In this document: positions 56,069 to 64,000 of the stretch, one piece after another | How positions within the stretch are numbered: the stretch's first letter is position 1 | Layout: the number at the start of each line of letters is the position of its first letter | Assembly (NCBI GenBank): GCA_018242585.1 | Contig: JAFEBQ010000012.1 | Span: 1 to 64,000, forward strand | Direction of reading: 5' to 3' | Length of the DNA stretch: 64,000 nt | From: Planctomycetota bacterium | Lineage (GTDB): Bacteria > Planctomycetota > Planctomycetia > Pirellulales > PNKZ01 | The notes under the pieces: generated by a model | The model's input: the letters and a program-made list of their open reading frames with translations, nothing else | Told to the model about the DNA's origin: nothing | The model's database searches: none | Made by a program: the position numbers and the translations under genes

Positions 56069-56410
56069 ATGCGAAGCTCTTTGCGGGGGTTGGTGATTGT
56101 TTGTAGCGCGGTGTTTGGCTGCGCCCAGCAGTCGGCTACGCCGCCGCCCGGAGCGGCCTATCCCAATAGCCCCGCCAACGTCCCGGGACAATTGCCAGCC
56201 GGCGGGGCGTTCGCGCCGCCGCGATATAAGCTGCCGCCTGGCTACCCGGTCGAGCCGCAGGGCTCGCCGGTGGCCGATCCGGGGCCAGCGAGGAAACACC
56301 TGCTGTGGCCGTTCACCATGCTCGACCGCGTGCAGGAAGCCGGTTATCAACGCCGCGGCGCCGACTACGACTCGCGGCTCAATTACTTTCGGTACTATCC
56401 GAAGGACTGA
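56069..56410 (+). CDS. Small predicted lipoprotein
   Basis: This 113-residue protein has a short hydrophobic N-terminus with a possible lipobox (AVFGC at residues 14-18), followed by a Pro/Ala/Gly-rich segment and the C-terminal part LLWPFTMLDRVQEAGYQRRG. No domain was recognised. It is probably attached to a membrane. It is convergent with the first porin gene, with an inverted-repeat stretch between them. Confidence 0.7.
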   Translation: MRSSLRGLVIVCSAVFGCAQQSATPPPGAAYPNSPANVPGQLPAGGAFAPPRYKLPPGYPVEPQGSPVADPGPARKHLLWPFTMLDRVQEAGYQRRGADYDSRLNYFRYYPKD

Positions 56411-56424
56411 GAGTGCGTTCCGCG

Positions 56425-56530
56425 TTGGTCAGTGGCCCGTCGCCATTTGTCAGTTGTTGAAGAGCCGCCCATCAAGTGCCACGGGCCACGGACAACTGAC
56501 CACGGACCTTCGGCCTAACCGCTAATCGCT
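56425..56530. repeat. Inverted-repeat stretch sharing words with 47970-48091
   Basis: The left arm (56425-56457) reads TTGGTCAGTGGCCCGT and later TTTGTCAGTTG; the right arm (about 56479-56503) reads ACGGGCCACGGACAACTGACC, the approximate reverse. The word CTAACCGCTAATCGCT at 56515-56530 is the exact reverse complement of a word at 47964-47979. It sits between convergent genes and may end both transcripts. Confidence 0.7.
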
Positions 56531-56532
56531 GC

Positions 56533-58269
56533 TCAGAAATCCACCTGCAGTCGCGTGACGTACAACTCGCCTACGCTCCAGCCTTGTAGCGCTTGCTGCG
56601 CGCCGGCGTAGCCAGTGTTGTTCAGCATGGCGTGGATGTAATTGAACTGGAATTTCGAGTACGCATTCAGGAACCAGGTCATGCCCAGCGTGACGTCGGT
56701 GAGCGTTCCTTGGCCGTTGCCATTCGAGTTCGACAGGTACCGCAGATTCGAAGGATTGCGAATGTCGACGTACGACAGGCGCGCCCCAACTTCCCAAGCG
56801 CCCCAGCCGTGAATGCCGCGCTTCGACCCGCGTTGCAGCGAGATGAAGTCGGTATAGGGGATGATCTTGCCCAGCGAGGCGGTTCGCTTGTCGTACACGC
56901 GATGCTCGCCGGTCAGGCGGTACGCCGCCTGGACGTAGCCGCCATGATAGAAGATCGTGCCGGCATTCGTGCCATTGACGGCCGTGCCCATCCATTCGCC
57001 CGTGAAGCCCCACGGGCCGAGCTGAGCGAGACTTTCGATGCCAAAGAGGTCAAACGACTCGGCCTGGTATTTGCCCGAGTCAACGTAGACCGGATTCGAC
57101 GCATTGGCAAAGCCGAAGTTTTGGGATACATCCGAATAGCCCAAGGGGCCGAACTCGGGGCTGGTCTTGGACTGGTAGAACGGCACGTTCGAGCCGGCGC
57201 TGGTCTGGCCTGGTTGCACCGTGGCGCTGTTCCACGACAGATAGCTGTAGTCGAAGCTGGCGCCGACGTGCCACAGGTAACGATCGTTGGCCAGATCATC
57301 ATAGTAGAGCAAGTGTGTCGCACGGCCCGAGTACGAATAACCCCCTTGGCCGATATCGGTGGCAAAGCGGTCGTCGCCCAGCGGAGCGTTCTGGAAACCG
57401 CCGGTCTTGAAGACGCTGTTCGCCCAGTTGGTCCGCTGATCGATCGAGCCGTTGTAGGCCATGACGCCGACGCGTCGGAACGGCACGAACGCCAAGAACG
57501 GTAACGACCGTTCCAGAAAGGTCAGGTTGCGGAACCCAGTCATCGCGTCGACGCTGAACGGCTGGCAAAACTGCCCGGCGCGAACCGAGCCGAGCAACGG
57601 GATGTTCTGCTGTTCGAGCCAGATATCAAAGAAGCTAGGGCGGCCGGCGGTGGCGAAGTCGACTTCGACCATGTAGTTGGTGAACTCGGCCACCTTGCCG
57701 ACGATGCCTACGCGGACGCGGCGGAAGTCGACGCCTGGCTGCGCCGAGCCGACTTGTTGGATGTTCTTCCCATCTTGCGAGAACCAGCCGCCGTCCAACT
57801 GGGTGAAGCCGGTGATCCTGAAGGTGGGAAACTCTTCCGACTTGGCGGCCATTTTCTTGATCGTGGCGGACGAGTCGTTCAACTGTTTTTTCAGATCGGC
57901 CAGCTCTTTCTGCATGGCCTTCATCTGATCTGGCACACTTGGCGGTTCGTCAGCCGCCAAGTTGCCATAGGCCGCGGGCACGACGCCGCCGGGCGCCATT
58001 TCGGGCGCAACATTAACCGACGGTGGCGGGGCGAACGGCGCGACCGCGGCGGGCTCGGCGTCAAACGCCGGCGCTTGCCCCAGGGCGCTCGTTGCCGCGC
58101 TGGCCAACGGGACGGCGACGATGCCGGCCAGGACCGCGCGCCAGCGCCAGCTACAACAACCGGCCAACCGCGCCAGAGCAGCGCGGCCAACGGCCGTTCG
58201 GTGCTTGGTGGATGGTTCGGCGCCGCGCGTGGCGGCGTTGTCTCCGGTGTCGTGAGTGTCAAGGCGCAT
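56533..58269 (-). CDS. Porin, phosphate-selective OprO/OprP type
   Basis: This 578-residue protein has an N-terminal signal region, then a short coiled coil (MQKELADLKKQLNDSSATIKK, about residues 118-140) and a beta-barrel of about 16 strands rich in alternating aromatic residues (FRITGFTQLDGGWF, GRPSFFDIWLEQQ). It ends in VTRLQVDF, with the C-terminal Phe typical of outer-membrane barrel proteins. OprO/OprP channels take up phosphate or anions; the signature is not strict enough to fix the ion. The gene is convergent with the lipoprotein gene and upstream of a cysteine-rich protein gene (opposite end). Confidence 0.92.
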   Translation of the reverse strand: MRLDTHDTGDNAATRGAEPSTKHRTAVGRAALARLAGCCSWRWRAVLAGIVAVPLASAATSALGQAPAFDAEPAAVAPFAPPPSVNVAPEMAPGGVVPAAYGNLAADEPPSVPDQMKAMQKELADLKKQLNDSSATIKKMAAKSEEFPTFRITGFTQLDGGWFSQDGKNIQQVGSAQPGVDFRRVRVGIVGKVAEFTNYMVEVDFATAGRPSFFDIWLEQQNIPLLGSVRAGQFCQPFSVDAMTGFRNLTFLERSLPFLAFVPFRRVGVMAYNGSIDQRTNWANSVFKTGGFQNAPLGDDRFATDIGQGGYSYSGRATHLLYYDDLANDRYLWHVGASFDYSYLSWNSATVQPGQTSAGSNVPFYQSKTSPEFGPLGYSDVSQNFGFANASNPVYVDSGKYQAESFDLFGIESLAQLGPWGFTGEWMGTAVNGTNAGTIFYHGGYVQAAYRLTGEHRVYDKRTASLGKIIPYTDFISLQRGSKRGIHGWGAWEVGARLSYVDIRNPSNLRYLSNSNGNGQGTLTDVTLGMTWFLNAYSKFQFNYIHAMLNNTGYAGAQQALQGWSVGELYVTRLQVDF

Positions 58270-58743
58270 GACGGTCTCCTAGGCGCTGAAGCGCTCGCCT
58301 TCACGGTCGCTAGATCACGCGAGCGTGGTAAAGGCGAGTTCGGCCGGCGGGGCCGCTGTCGGTTCGCCGCGGGCGACGATCGCGCGAGGCGGACAAAACC
58401 CAGAGTGGGCGTCCGGCGATGGCTCAGCGCGTGAGAAGTCCGGGCTGACCATCGGCTGGGGACGCCAAGCCTCCGGTTGTCCGGTCAGCCGTCGTTGCCG
58501 TTGGCGCGGCAAGGATCGCTACAAGTGATGCCTTTGTACTTATCGGAAACGCCGCTACCAGCGCTTGAGATGACAGCACCGTCAGAGGCGGCACTTTGTG
58601 GATATTCCACATTGTCGCGAGCGCTCTACTAGCGTCAACTGACAGAGCTCGCGATTGATCGCATTCGGCGGCGCGCCCAAATAAAAAGGCCCAGGACCGA
58701 TTGGCCCTGGGCCTCAATTGGTTCGTGATTGTTGCGGCCGGGC
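58270..58743. other. Gap upstream of first porin
   Basis: These 474 bases hold the promoter side of the first porin gene and, at the other end, the terminator hairpin of the cysteine-rich gene (58682-58714). No other gene or repeat was recognised; weak open frames on both strands lack ribosome sites. Confidence 0.5.
58682..58714 (-). terminator. Rho-independent terminator of the cysteine-rich gene
   Basis: AGGCCCAGG at 58687-58695 pairs perfectly with CCTGGGCCT at 58706-58714 around a 10-base loop. On the reverse strand the hairpin is followed by a T-run (AAAAA on the forward strand at 58682-58686), the classical layout. It lies 30 bases after the stop of the cysteine-rich protein gene at 58744. 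Confidence 0.85.
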
Positions 58744-59253
58744 TTATTGGCCGTCGACCGGCGCTTCGGCCGAGGCCTGTTGAGCCAGTTCTTCGCGATC
58801 GAGCTGTTGCTGGATCATGGCCTGGGTCTGGGGAGTCCCTTCGCCGCAGTCCTGCTCGCCACGGTTGCAACCGCAGCCGTTGCAGATCACCTTGACCACG
58901 CACTTGAAGCCGGGCTTTTCGTCGATCACGGTCTTCTTGACCAGCTTGGTCCGGGTGCGGACCTGGCCGCAGCAGGGCTTCCAGATGATTTCCTTGCGGC
59001 AGCCGTGGAGCGCGTCGCAGTCGGGCACGCACTTCACACCGCACATCTTGCTGGGGCCGGGCACGCAAAAGTCTTCGCATTCGCAGTCATAGACGACGCG
59101 CGGAACCTTCTTGACCTCGGGCACCAGGCAGCAGATTTTCTTGACGTTGTGACAGCCGCAGTTCGGGCAGCAGTGGTGATGCCGGCCGGCATAGGCCAAC
59201 AGGGGGGCTGCCAGCATGGCGGCCAGAACCAACAGGGGAGCGAAGGCTTTCAT
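58744..59253 (-). CDS. Cysteine-rich secreted protein
   Basis: This 169-residue protein starts at the ATG at 59253; the frame is open 21 codons further upstream, but the signal peptide (residues 1-21, ending LLAYAG) fits this start. The mature part has 20 cysteines, mostly in CC, CxC and CxxC groups (HHHCCPNCGCHN, YDCECEDFC, PDCDALHGC, NGCGCN). It may bind metals such as zinc or iron or form a disulfide-stabilised envelope layer. The C-terminal 40 residues are Gln/Glu-rich. It sits between two paralogous porins and has its own terminator. Confidence 0.85.
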   Translation of the reverse strand: MKAFAPLLVLAAMLAAPLLAYAGRHHHCCPNCGCHNVKKICCLVPEVKKVPRVVYDCECEDFCVPGPSKMCGVKCVPDCDALHGCRKEIIWKPCCGQVRTRTKLVKKTVIDEKPGFKCVVKVICNGCGCNRGEQDCGEGTPQTQAMIQQQLDREELAQQASAEAPVDGQ

Positions 59254-59386
59254 AAGGCACCTAACCAGTAAAGCGCTACTAGCTGTTCTTCGGCTAAAAA
59301 TGGGAGGTTTCGCCACACGACAACTTTAAGTGTCCGCGCTGCCGCCAGGGCAAGCTGTTCCGGCGGCTGCGGTTGACTGCTATCGG

Positions 59387-61057
59387 TTAGAACTCGATTT
59401 GAAACCGCGTGGCGTAGATATCCATGGTGCTGGAGCCCGTCACGTTGCTGTCCAACATGGCGCGAATCCAGTTGAACTGGACTCGGGTGTATTGATTCCA
59501 CCACCAGTTCAAGCCAACGGTGCTTTCATTCAGTGAGCCCGGGTTGGGCGAGACCGGAATCCCGGGCGTACCACCCAATTGATTGGCGGCCAGAATGTTA
59601 GTGGCGCTCAGGTCCAAGTACGACCAGCGGGCCGTCAGTTCCCACGCGCCCCAGCCACACATCCGCTTCCGCCGGCCCAGGCCGAAGAACTCGGTGAACG
59701 GCTTGACGTTGTAGTCGAGCACGCCCACCTGCTTGTTGTAGCCGGCGTTCTCGCCGGTCAAAAAGTAACCGCCTTGCAGGTACGTGCCACCGTAATAGAC
59801 CGGCGGCCCGTGCAATTGATTCAACTGAGTGAGCAACACTTCCGTTTGAAAGTGCGCTGGGCCGTAGTTGCCCGCCAACTCGGTGTGCCAGAGATGGTAG
59901 TTCGACGCCAGGATGCGGCCGGTGTCGAGCACGAAAGGCGTGCCCCCCGCCGTGGCGCCGCCAGCCGCCGGGTCGCCGACGAAGAATTCGGGAATGGTGC
60001 GAGACTCGTACGTCTGGGCTTCGCTGCCCGATTGGCCAAAGCCGCCGATTTGGCTGTAATTGTAACCGCCGCCGACGTGCAACAGATACCGCCCGTTGGC
60101 CGGTTCATCGTAGTACAGCAAGTGCGTGCCGCGAATCGAGGTCGAGACGCCGTTGTTGCCCAGTTGAGTGCCAGAGCGATTATCGCCAAATGTCGAATAG
60201 CTGGTGCCGGAGCCGTTCCAAAAGGTCAGGCCGGTGCCATAGACGCTATAGGCGAGCAGGGACCGTTCGTCCTCGCTGTTGCACCAGGCCATGGCGCCCA
60301 CGCGGCGGAACGGATCGAGCGCTTGAAACGGCGTCGAACGCTCGAGGAATTCGAGGTGACGGACGCTGGTCCACGAGTCCATCGTGACCGGCATGCGAAA
60401 CTGTCCCACGCGCACATTGCCGAAGAACGGCAGATTCGATTGCTGGACCCAGAGGTCCATAAAACTCGGCCGGCCCACCGTGGCGAAGTCGAACTCCATG
60501 GTATACGAAGTGAACTCGCTCAGCTTGCCGAACGATTGCAGACGAGCGCGGCGGAAGCCGATGCCGTTCTGAACGGGGCCAAGGGTGGCCGTGTTGACCG
60601 CCGATTGATCGAACAGCCCGTCGTCCAGTTGGAAGAAGCCGGTCAGACTAAACAACAGCGACTGGCCCGGTATCGGCGCCTGCAGCAAGTTTTCGAGGTT
60701 CCTCAAGCGTTCGTAGATCGCCGGAAAACTAGGTTCGTCCTGTAACTGGTTGTTCGCGGTCGATGGCTGGTTGACGTAAGCCGCCGGCGTGGTACGCTTG
60801 CCGCGCAAGGCGGCGATCTCGGCTTCGTTCTGCGCGATCCGTCGCATCAACTCGTCGATCGTCGGCTGCGTGTTGGGTGCATGGGTCGTGGGTGTCACGC
60901 CCGGGCCAGTTGCGCCAACATAATCTGACGCTGGAATGGCGGATGCTTCAGCCGGCGCGGCAAGGGGGGCAGCCGGTGGCGCCAGTGTCTGAGCTTCAAT
61001 CACCGATGGCGCCAGCAGCGTGGTCGCGATCGCAACCGACAGCATCCGTTGCCACAT
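59387..61057 (-). CDS. Second porin, OprO/OprP-like paralogue
   Basis: This 556-residue protein starts at the ATG at 61057, where a signal peptide (residues 1-22) begins; the frame is open about 109 codons upstream, but that part has no similarity. A coiled coil (about residues 70-90, DELMRRIAQNEAEIAALR) precedes the barrel, which has the same segment types as the 56533 porin: FSLTGFFQLDDGLF, GRPSFMDLWVQQS, and the last strand IYATRFQIEF. The two porins are probably paralogues by local duplication, with the cysteine-rich gene between them. Confidence 0.92.
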   Translation of the reverse strand: MWQRMLSVAIATTLLAPSVIEAQTLAPPAAPLAAPAEASAIPASDYVGATGPGVTPTTHAPNTQPTIDELMRRIAQNEAEIAALRGKRTTPAAYVNQPSTANNQLQDEPSFPAIYERLRNLENLLQAPIPGQSLLFSLTGFFQLDDGLFDQSAVNTATLGPVQNGIGFRRARLQSFGKLSEFTSYTMEFDFATVGRPSFMDLWVQQSNLPFFGNVRVGQFRMPVTMDSWTSVRHLEFLERSTPFQALDPFRRVGAMAWCNSEDERSLLAYSVYGTGLTFWNGSGTSYSTFGDNRSGTQLGNNGVSTSIRGTHLLYYDEPANGRYLLHVGGGYNYSQIGGFGQSGSEAQTYESRTIPEFFVGDPAAGGATAGGTPFVLDTGRILASNYHLWHTELAGNYGPAHFQTEVLLTQLNQLHGPPVYYGGTYLQGGYFLTGENAGYNKQVGVLDYNVKPFTEFFGLGRRKRMCGWGAWELTARWSYLDLSATNILAANQLGGTPGIPVSPNPGSLNESTVGLNWWWNQYTRVQFNWIRAMLDSNVTGSSTMDIYATRFQIEF

Positions 61058-61441
61058 GATTGATACTCCAATGGTCGCGCTCGGTTGCACTCGTCGCTGA
61101 CGTCGTCTGGCGTTTCGGTGCGTGAAGCGAGGATTCTTACCCACTACAATTGGTATCGATCGGAATCGACGTAGTGGTTGAATTGCTAGTGTGCTTAATT
61201 GCTCGCCCATTGCTAGCGGCAAGTCGTTGCTAGCGAAAATGTCTCGAGCGCTGTGTCGCCGCAGGCACGCGGCGCGACAGTTTCGCGCTAGCCGTTCAAC
61301 GACCGCTGGCATTCGTAATGAACTTGATGCGTGCGCGAGGAATTGTCGCGCCAGCACGGCGTGCCTGTGAAAGATCGCTAGCATCGCGAACTGCGCGCTA
61401 GCGTGCGGCGCGAAGTGAAGAAGGAGTATCCGTGCCGCGCG
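61058..61441. other. Gap between CobW gene and second porin
   Basis: This 384-base gap holds the promoter of the second porin. It has a loose palindrome TGTCGCCGC/GCGGCGCGACA near 61253-61279 and several GCTAGC words. No gene was recognised and no clear terminator for the CobW gene was seen. Confidence 0.45.
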
Positions 61442-62548
61442 TTACGAGGCGGCGACGATCCGATGCGTGGGTACCGGCCGCCCAGGGCGAAAACTTTGCA
61501 GCGTATTGATCGACGCCACCGCGCCGGCCGCGGTCGCTTCGTCGGCAACCGCTCGACGGACAAGCTGCGCGAGCGTGTCGGGATCGAGCGCCACGCGCGC
61601 ATTGACGACGACGTCGGCTTGGCGCGTGTGGCAATCCGAAGCCAGTGACAATACCGGCGCGGTCTCGCTGCTGACCAGGTTGGCAACGCCGTAGAGGCCT
61701 TCCCACAGGCCAATCACCTTCAAGTGAGCTGTTTCGGCCGAATGTCGAGCAAACTCGTCGCGCAGCCGCCGCAGCAAACGCAGCAGAAAACCATCGAGAT
61801 CGATCGGGGTCTGCGCCTTCAACGTCAGTTGGCTGTTCAGCCAGCCCAACTCCGCTTCCCCTTCAGCATAGACATCGTAATCGACGTCGATCACACGACG
61901 ACCGACGGCATCGTGTCGATCGAGCGCCGCGCAGAACGCGTCGAACCCGTCGCCGGTTTTCGCCGACATGCGGATCACTGGCCGGCCGGGAAACTGGCTT
62001 TCCAGCAGACTCGCAAGCTCGGCGACTTCTCCCTGGGGCAGCTCGTCGATCCGATTGATGATCACGAAGTCGGCTTCTTCGATCTGCTTGCGGAAGATGT
62101 ACTCGGCCTTGGGCGAAAAGCCGGCGTTTGCCTGCTGGCGCAGAATCTTGCCGCCGTGGCTCGGCTTGACGATCACGCCATAGGGGGCGATGTCGAGCGG
62201 CACGGCGTAAATCTGTTGCAACGGGCGAATGACCGTCGCCACCAGATCGGTGCAACTGCCGACCGGCTCGACGATGATCACGTCGGGGCGCTGTTCCTCG
62301 CTCAATTGCTCGACCGTCGCTGTCAGCGCGTTGAAGTTGCAGCAGAAGCACGAGCCAGCCACTTCGCCGACGTCGAAACCTTGCGAGCGGAGCAAGTTCG
62401 TGTCGACCAGGTCGGTCGTCTGGTCGTTGGTGACGACGACGACACGCTTGCCTAGGGATTGAAAACGCCGAGCCAGTCGCGCGATGGTCGTCGTTTTGCC
62501 GGCACCCAGGAAGCCGCCGATCATGATGAAGCGAGGAGCGTTGCTCAT
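61442..62548 (-). CDS. CobW/G3E family GTP-binding metallochaperone
   Basis: This 368-residue protein has the P-loop GGFLGAGKTT (residues 11-20), the metal-binding C-x-C-C motif GSCFCCNFNAL (Cys67, Cys69, Cys70), the guanine-specificity type segment INRIDEL, and a C-terminal domain with less conserved residues. G3E GTPases of this type insert or deliver zinc, nickel or cobalt. The ATG at 62548 begins right before the P-loop; the upstream part of the frame overlaps the methyltransferase remnant and has no signal. The metal supplied is unknown, and no zinc-responsive operator was identified. Confidence 0.92.
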   Translation of the reverse strand: MSNAPRFIMIGGFLGAGKTTTIARLARRFQSLGKRVVVVTNDQTTDLVDTNLLRSQGFDVGEVAGSCFCCNFNALTATVEQLSEEQRPDVIIVEPVGSCTDLVATVIRPLQQIYAVPLDIAPYGVIVKPSHGGKILRQQANAGFSPKAEYIFRKQIEEADFVIINRIDELPQGEVAELASLLESQFPGRPVIRMSAKTGDGFDAFCAALDRHDAVGRRVIDVDYDVYAEGEAELGWLNSQLTLKAQTPIDLDGFLLRLLRRLRDEFARHSAETAHLKVIGLWEGLYGVANLVSSETAPVLSLASDCHTRQADVVVNARVALDPDTLAQLVRRAVADEATAAGAVASINTLQSFRPGRPVPTHRIVAAS

Positions 62549-62714
62549 GGCTGATTCCAACGTGTGTGGCGTGTGATGGGCGGAAAACGATCCAGCGCGT
62601 GAACCCCGCCGGGTTCCCTTCGCGCCATGAATGCGAACCGGATCGGACACTCTAGCCTGTGTCGAAATGAACGGCAACCACTGGCCATTGCCCTCGTCGA
62701 GATCAATCCGGCAT

Positions 62715-63122
62715 TCACTTGCCAAACTCAGCGACGGTCGGGTCACTGAGATGGATATGCGAGACGACGCCACGTTCCACCGGCGCGGCTTGGAATACAA
62801 AGCAAAAGTAGCGCATCGCGCCGCTCCGATAGGCCACCAGGGCGCAGCCAGCTTGCCGCGCGGCGAAGAAAGGCTTGTTTGTCGAACAGGTGTTCGAGCA
62901 CTCAATGCTGCATACCACGTCGAACGATTGCGGCGCGAAGCCAATGCGATTGGCATCGGCCCACATCCATTGTGGCGGGCTGAGCGTCATGCCGGTGACC
63001 CGACAGCCGGCGTGCCACAAGCCATGATGAATATGCTCGCCCCACAACAGCCGGTAAAACGGCGTGACCAGGTCATAGTGACTTCGGACGGCGGATTTCT
63101 TGACGTCACAAACGGAAATCAT
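62715..63122 (-). pseudogene. Decayed SAM-dependent methyltransferase (gamma-tocopherol/sterol type)
   Basis: From the ATG at 63122 the reverse strand encodes the typical start of this family: KKSAVRSHYDLVTPFYRLLWG with HIHHGLWHAG. The SAM-binding loop expected next is absent, and the reading jumps to VTGMTLSPPQ and then FAPQSFDVVCSIEC. In the shifted frame the remaining segment reads LEHLFDKQAFLRRAASWLRPGG, which continues the family. So the gene has an internal deletion of about 80-100 codons and a frameshift, and its C-terminus is lost. It is a remnant of a lipid or quinone methyltransferase. Confidence 0.85.
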
Positions 63123-63305
63123 CGGGTGATCTTGCCAAGAGGTGCTGGCGAGGGAGCTCTCGTAACACATTAAGCGACTCGTGAGGCGATTGCGACTGCT
63201 AGCAGGCTGCCCCGCAATACTGACCTTGCGGCAAAGGGCGAACCGGCTTACAAGTCCCCGCTAGCTTCGGTTCAGTGTCGCTTTTTTTAAGGCAAGGTCG
63301 ACCCG

Positions 63306-64000
63306 ATGGAACTGACCATGCGGCGAGGGAACGACGTGTTCGTTCCCGAAGGTGGCTTTCGCGATCTGACGGGGCGCCTGGCCACGCGGCGCGAAGAGCT
63401 CGCGCAGATCCCGGTCGTGGTCCTATCTTGCTTTGACGCGCGGACTCGGCTCTTGCCGTTCGTGATCTACGATCACTCGATCTTTCCTGCCGGCGCGCGA
63501 ACGGTCGCCGGCGCGGTTTACCAGGCCGGCTTCACGCGGACCCGGGCGGTGTTCCAACTGTGGAACAAGAACTTCCGGCCCAGTCGCGCCAAGATCGACG
63601 GCTTGCCGGTTCAAGTGCTGTTGGTGTCGTCCATGCAGATTCACGCCGGCAAAGCGTACGAGGCGATTCGCGAAGCGCGCAACATGGGGGCCGAGCGTCC
63701 GCTGATCATCGCCGGTGGTCCCAAGGCGGTCTACGAGCCTTATCACTTTTGGAATCGTGGCGCGGGCGGCGAGTGCGCGCCCCCCGACGTGGTGGTGACC
63801 GGCGAGGCGTATGTGCTGGTCGAGTTGTTGAGCGTACTGGTCCAATTTCGCGGCCATGGCGAGACCATGCGCATGGCCTTTGAGCGGGCACGCCGCGAGG
63901 GGGCGCTCGACGGAGTGCCCGGCCTGGTTTACATGGACCCGGCGTCGACGTTGCAGGAACCGCGGCTGGTCGACACCGGCTTACAGCGACTGGTGCAGCA
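63306..64000 (+). CDS. B12-binding-domain radical SAM protein, N-terminal part, cut by window edge
   Basis: The forward strand is open from an ATG at 63306 to the right edge, 231 complete codons. The visible part is the N-terminal half of a radical SAM protein with a cobalamin-binding-like domain: VQVLLVSSMQIHAGKAYEAI, ERPLIIAGGPKAVYEPYHF and the segment DVVVTGEAYVLVELL, the usual order of such a domain. The CxxxCxxC radical SAM motif would follow beyond the edge and is not seen. The function cannot be given from this part alone. Confidence 0.82.
   Translation, partial: MELTMRRGNDVFVPEGGFRDLTGRLATRREELAQIPVVVLSCFDARTRLLPFVIYDHSIFPAGARTVAGAVYQAGFTRTRAVFQLWNKNFRPSRAKIDGLPVQVLLVSSMQIHAGKAYEAIREARNMGAERPLIIAGGPKAVYEPYHFWNRGAGGECAPPDVVVTGEAYVLVELLSVLVQFRGHGETMRMAFERARREGALDGVPGLVYMDPASTLQEPRLVDTGLQRLVQ

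Noticed and set aside
59579-60745. 388-codon forward frame opposite the second porin
   Set aside because: The barrel-protein reading has a signal peptide and C-terminal Phe; the other strand has neither a start signal nor a domain.

Overview
The window looks like a chromosomal segment of a planctomycete, probably Pirellulales-like. This rests on gene content, not on a marker gene: TAT-exported Gfo/Idh/MocA and sugar-isomerase proteins, a DUF1080 glycan hydrolase, an HTTM protein, a WD40 mega-protein, OprO/P-type porins and secreted proteins with no recognisable family. No plasmid, phage, IS element or CRISPR array is visible.

Layout. (1) 1-5633: a left-truncated S10 carboxypeptidase (-), a MATE exporter (+) and a secreted WD40 protein (+). 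These genes have a richer G+C codon style than everything after them, and the change falls at or just inside the next gene. (2) 5642-9231: an FdhF/YdeP-like molybdopterin oxidoreductase, a DUF1080 protein and a Nudix hydrolase. (3) 9287-41449: a large surface-polysaccharide region. It holds an ABC-2 exporter pair (Wzt/Wzm), about nine glycosyltransferases, TylF- and FkbM-type methyltransferases, and sugar-nucleotide genes for three routes: GDP-L-fucose (gmd, fcl), CDP-3,6-dideoxyhexose (rfbF, rfbG, rfbH, a reductase and a paratose 2-epimerase) and the last half of dTDP-L-rhamnose (rfbC, rfbD). Embedded in it is an odd four-gene module at 20021-24356: a class II aldolase, a GtrA-RPE fusion, a nucleotidyltransferase-histidine phosphatase fusion and a sugar nucleotidyltransferase. 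This module is the best candidate here for an undescribed pathway.

(4) 41600-46763: a lipoprotein, a small conserved protein coupled to a Xer recombinase, and two response regulators (NarL-type and NtrC-type) read divergently. (5) 46911-55915: a TIM-barrel isomerase, an HTTM pair, tRNA-Ser(GCU), a Gfo/Idh/MocA oxidoreductase, and a secreted protein paired with a patatin-like protein. (6) 56069-64000: a small lipoprotein, two paralogous porins flanking a cysteine-rich secreted protein, a CobW-type GTPase, a decayed methyltransferase pseudogene and a right-truncated radical SAM protein.

How it works together. The polysaccharide block makes activated deoxysugars in the cytoplasm, assembles and methylates a glycan on a carrier, and can export it through Wzm/Wzt. 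No Wzx/Wzy pair was recognised. Several intergenic gaps carry imperfect inverted repeats built from a small shared set of words, probably dispersed repeats that also act as terminators.
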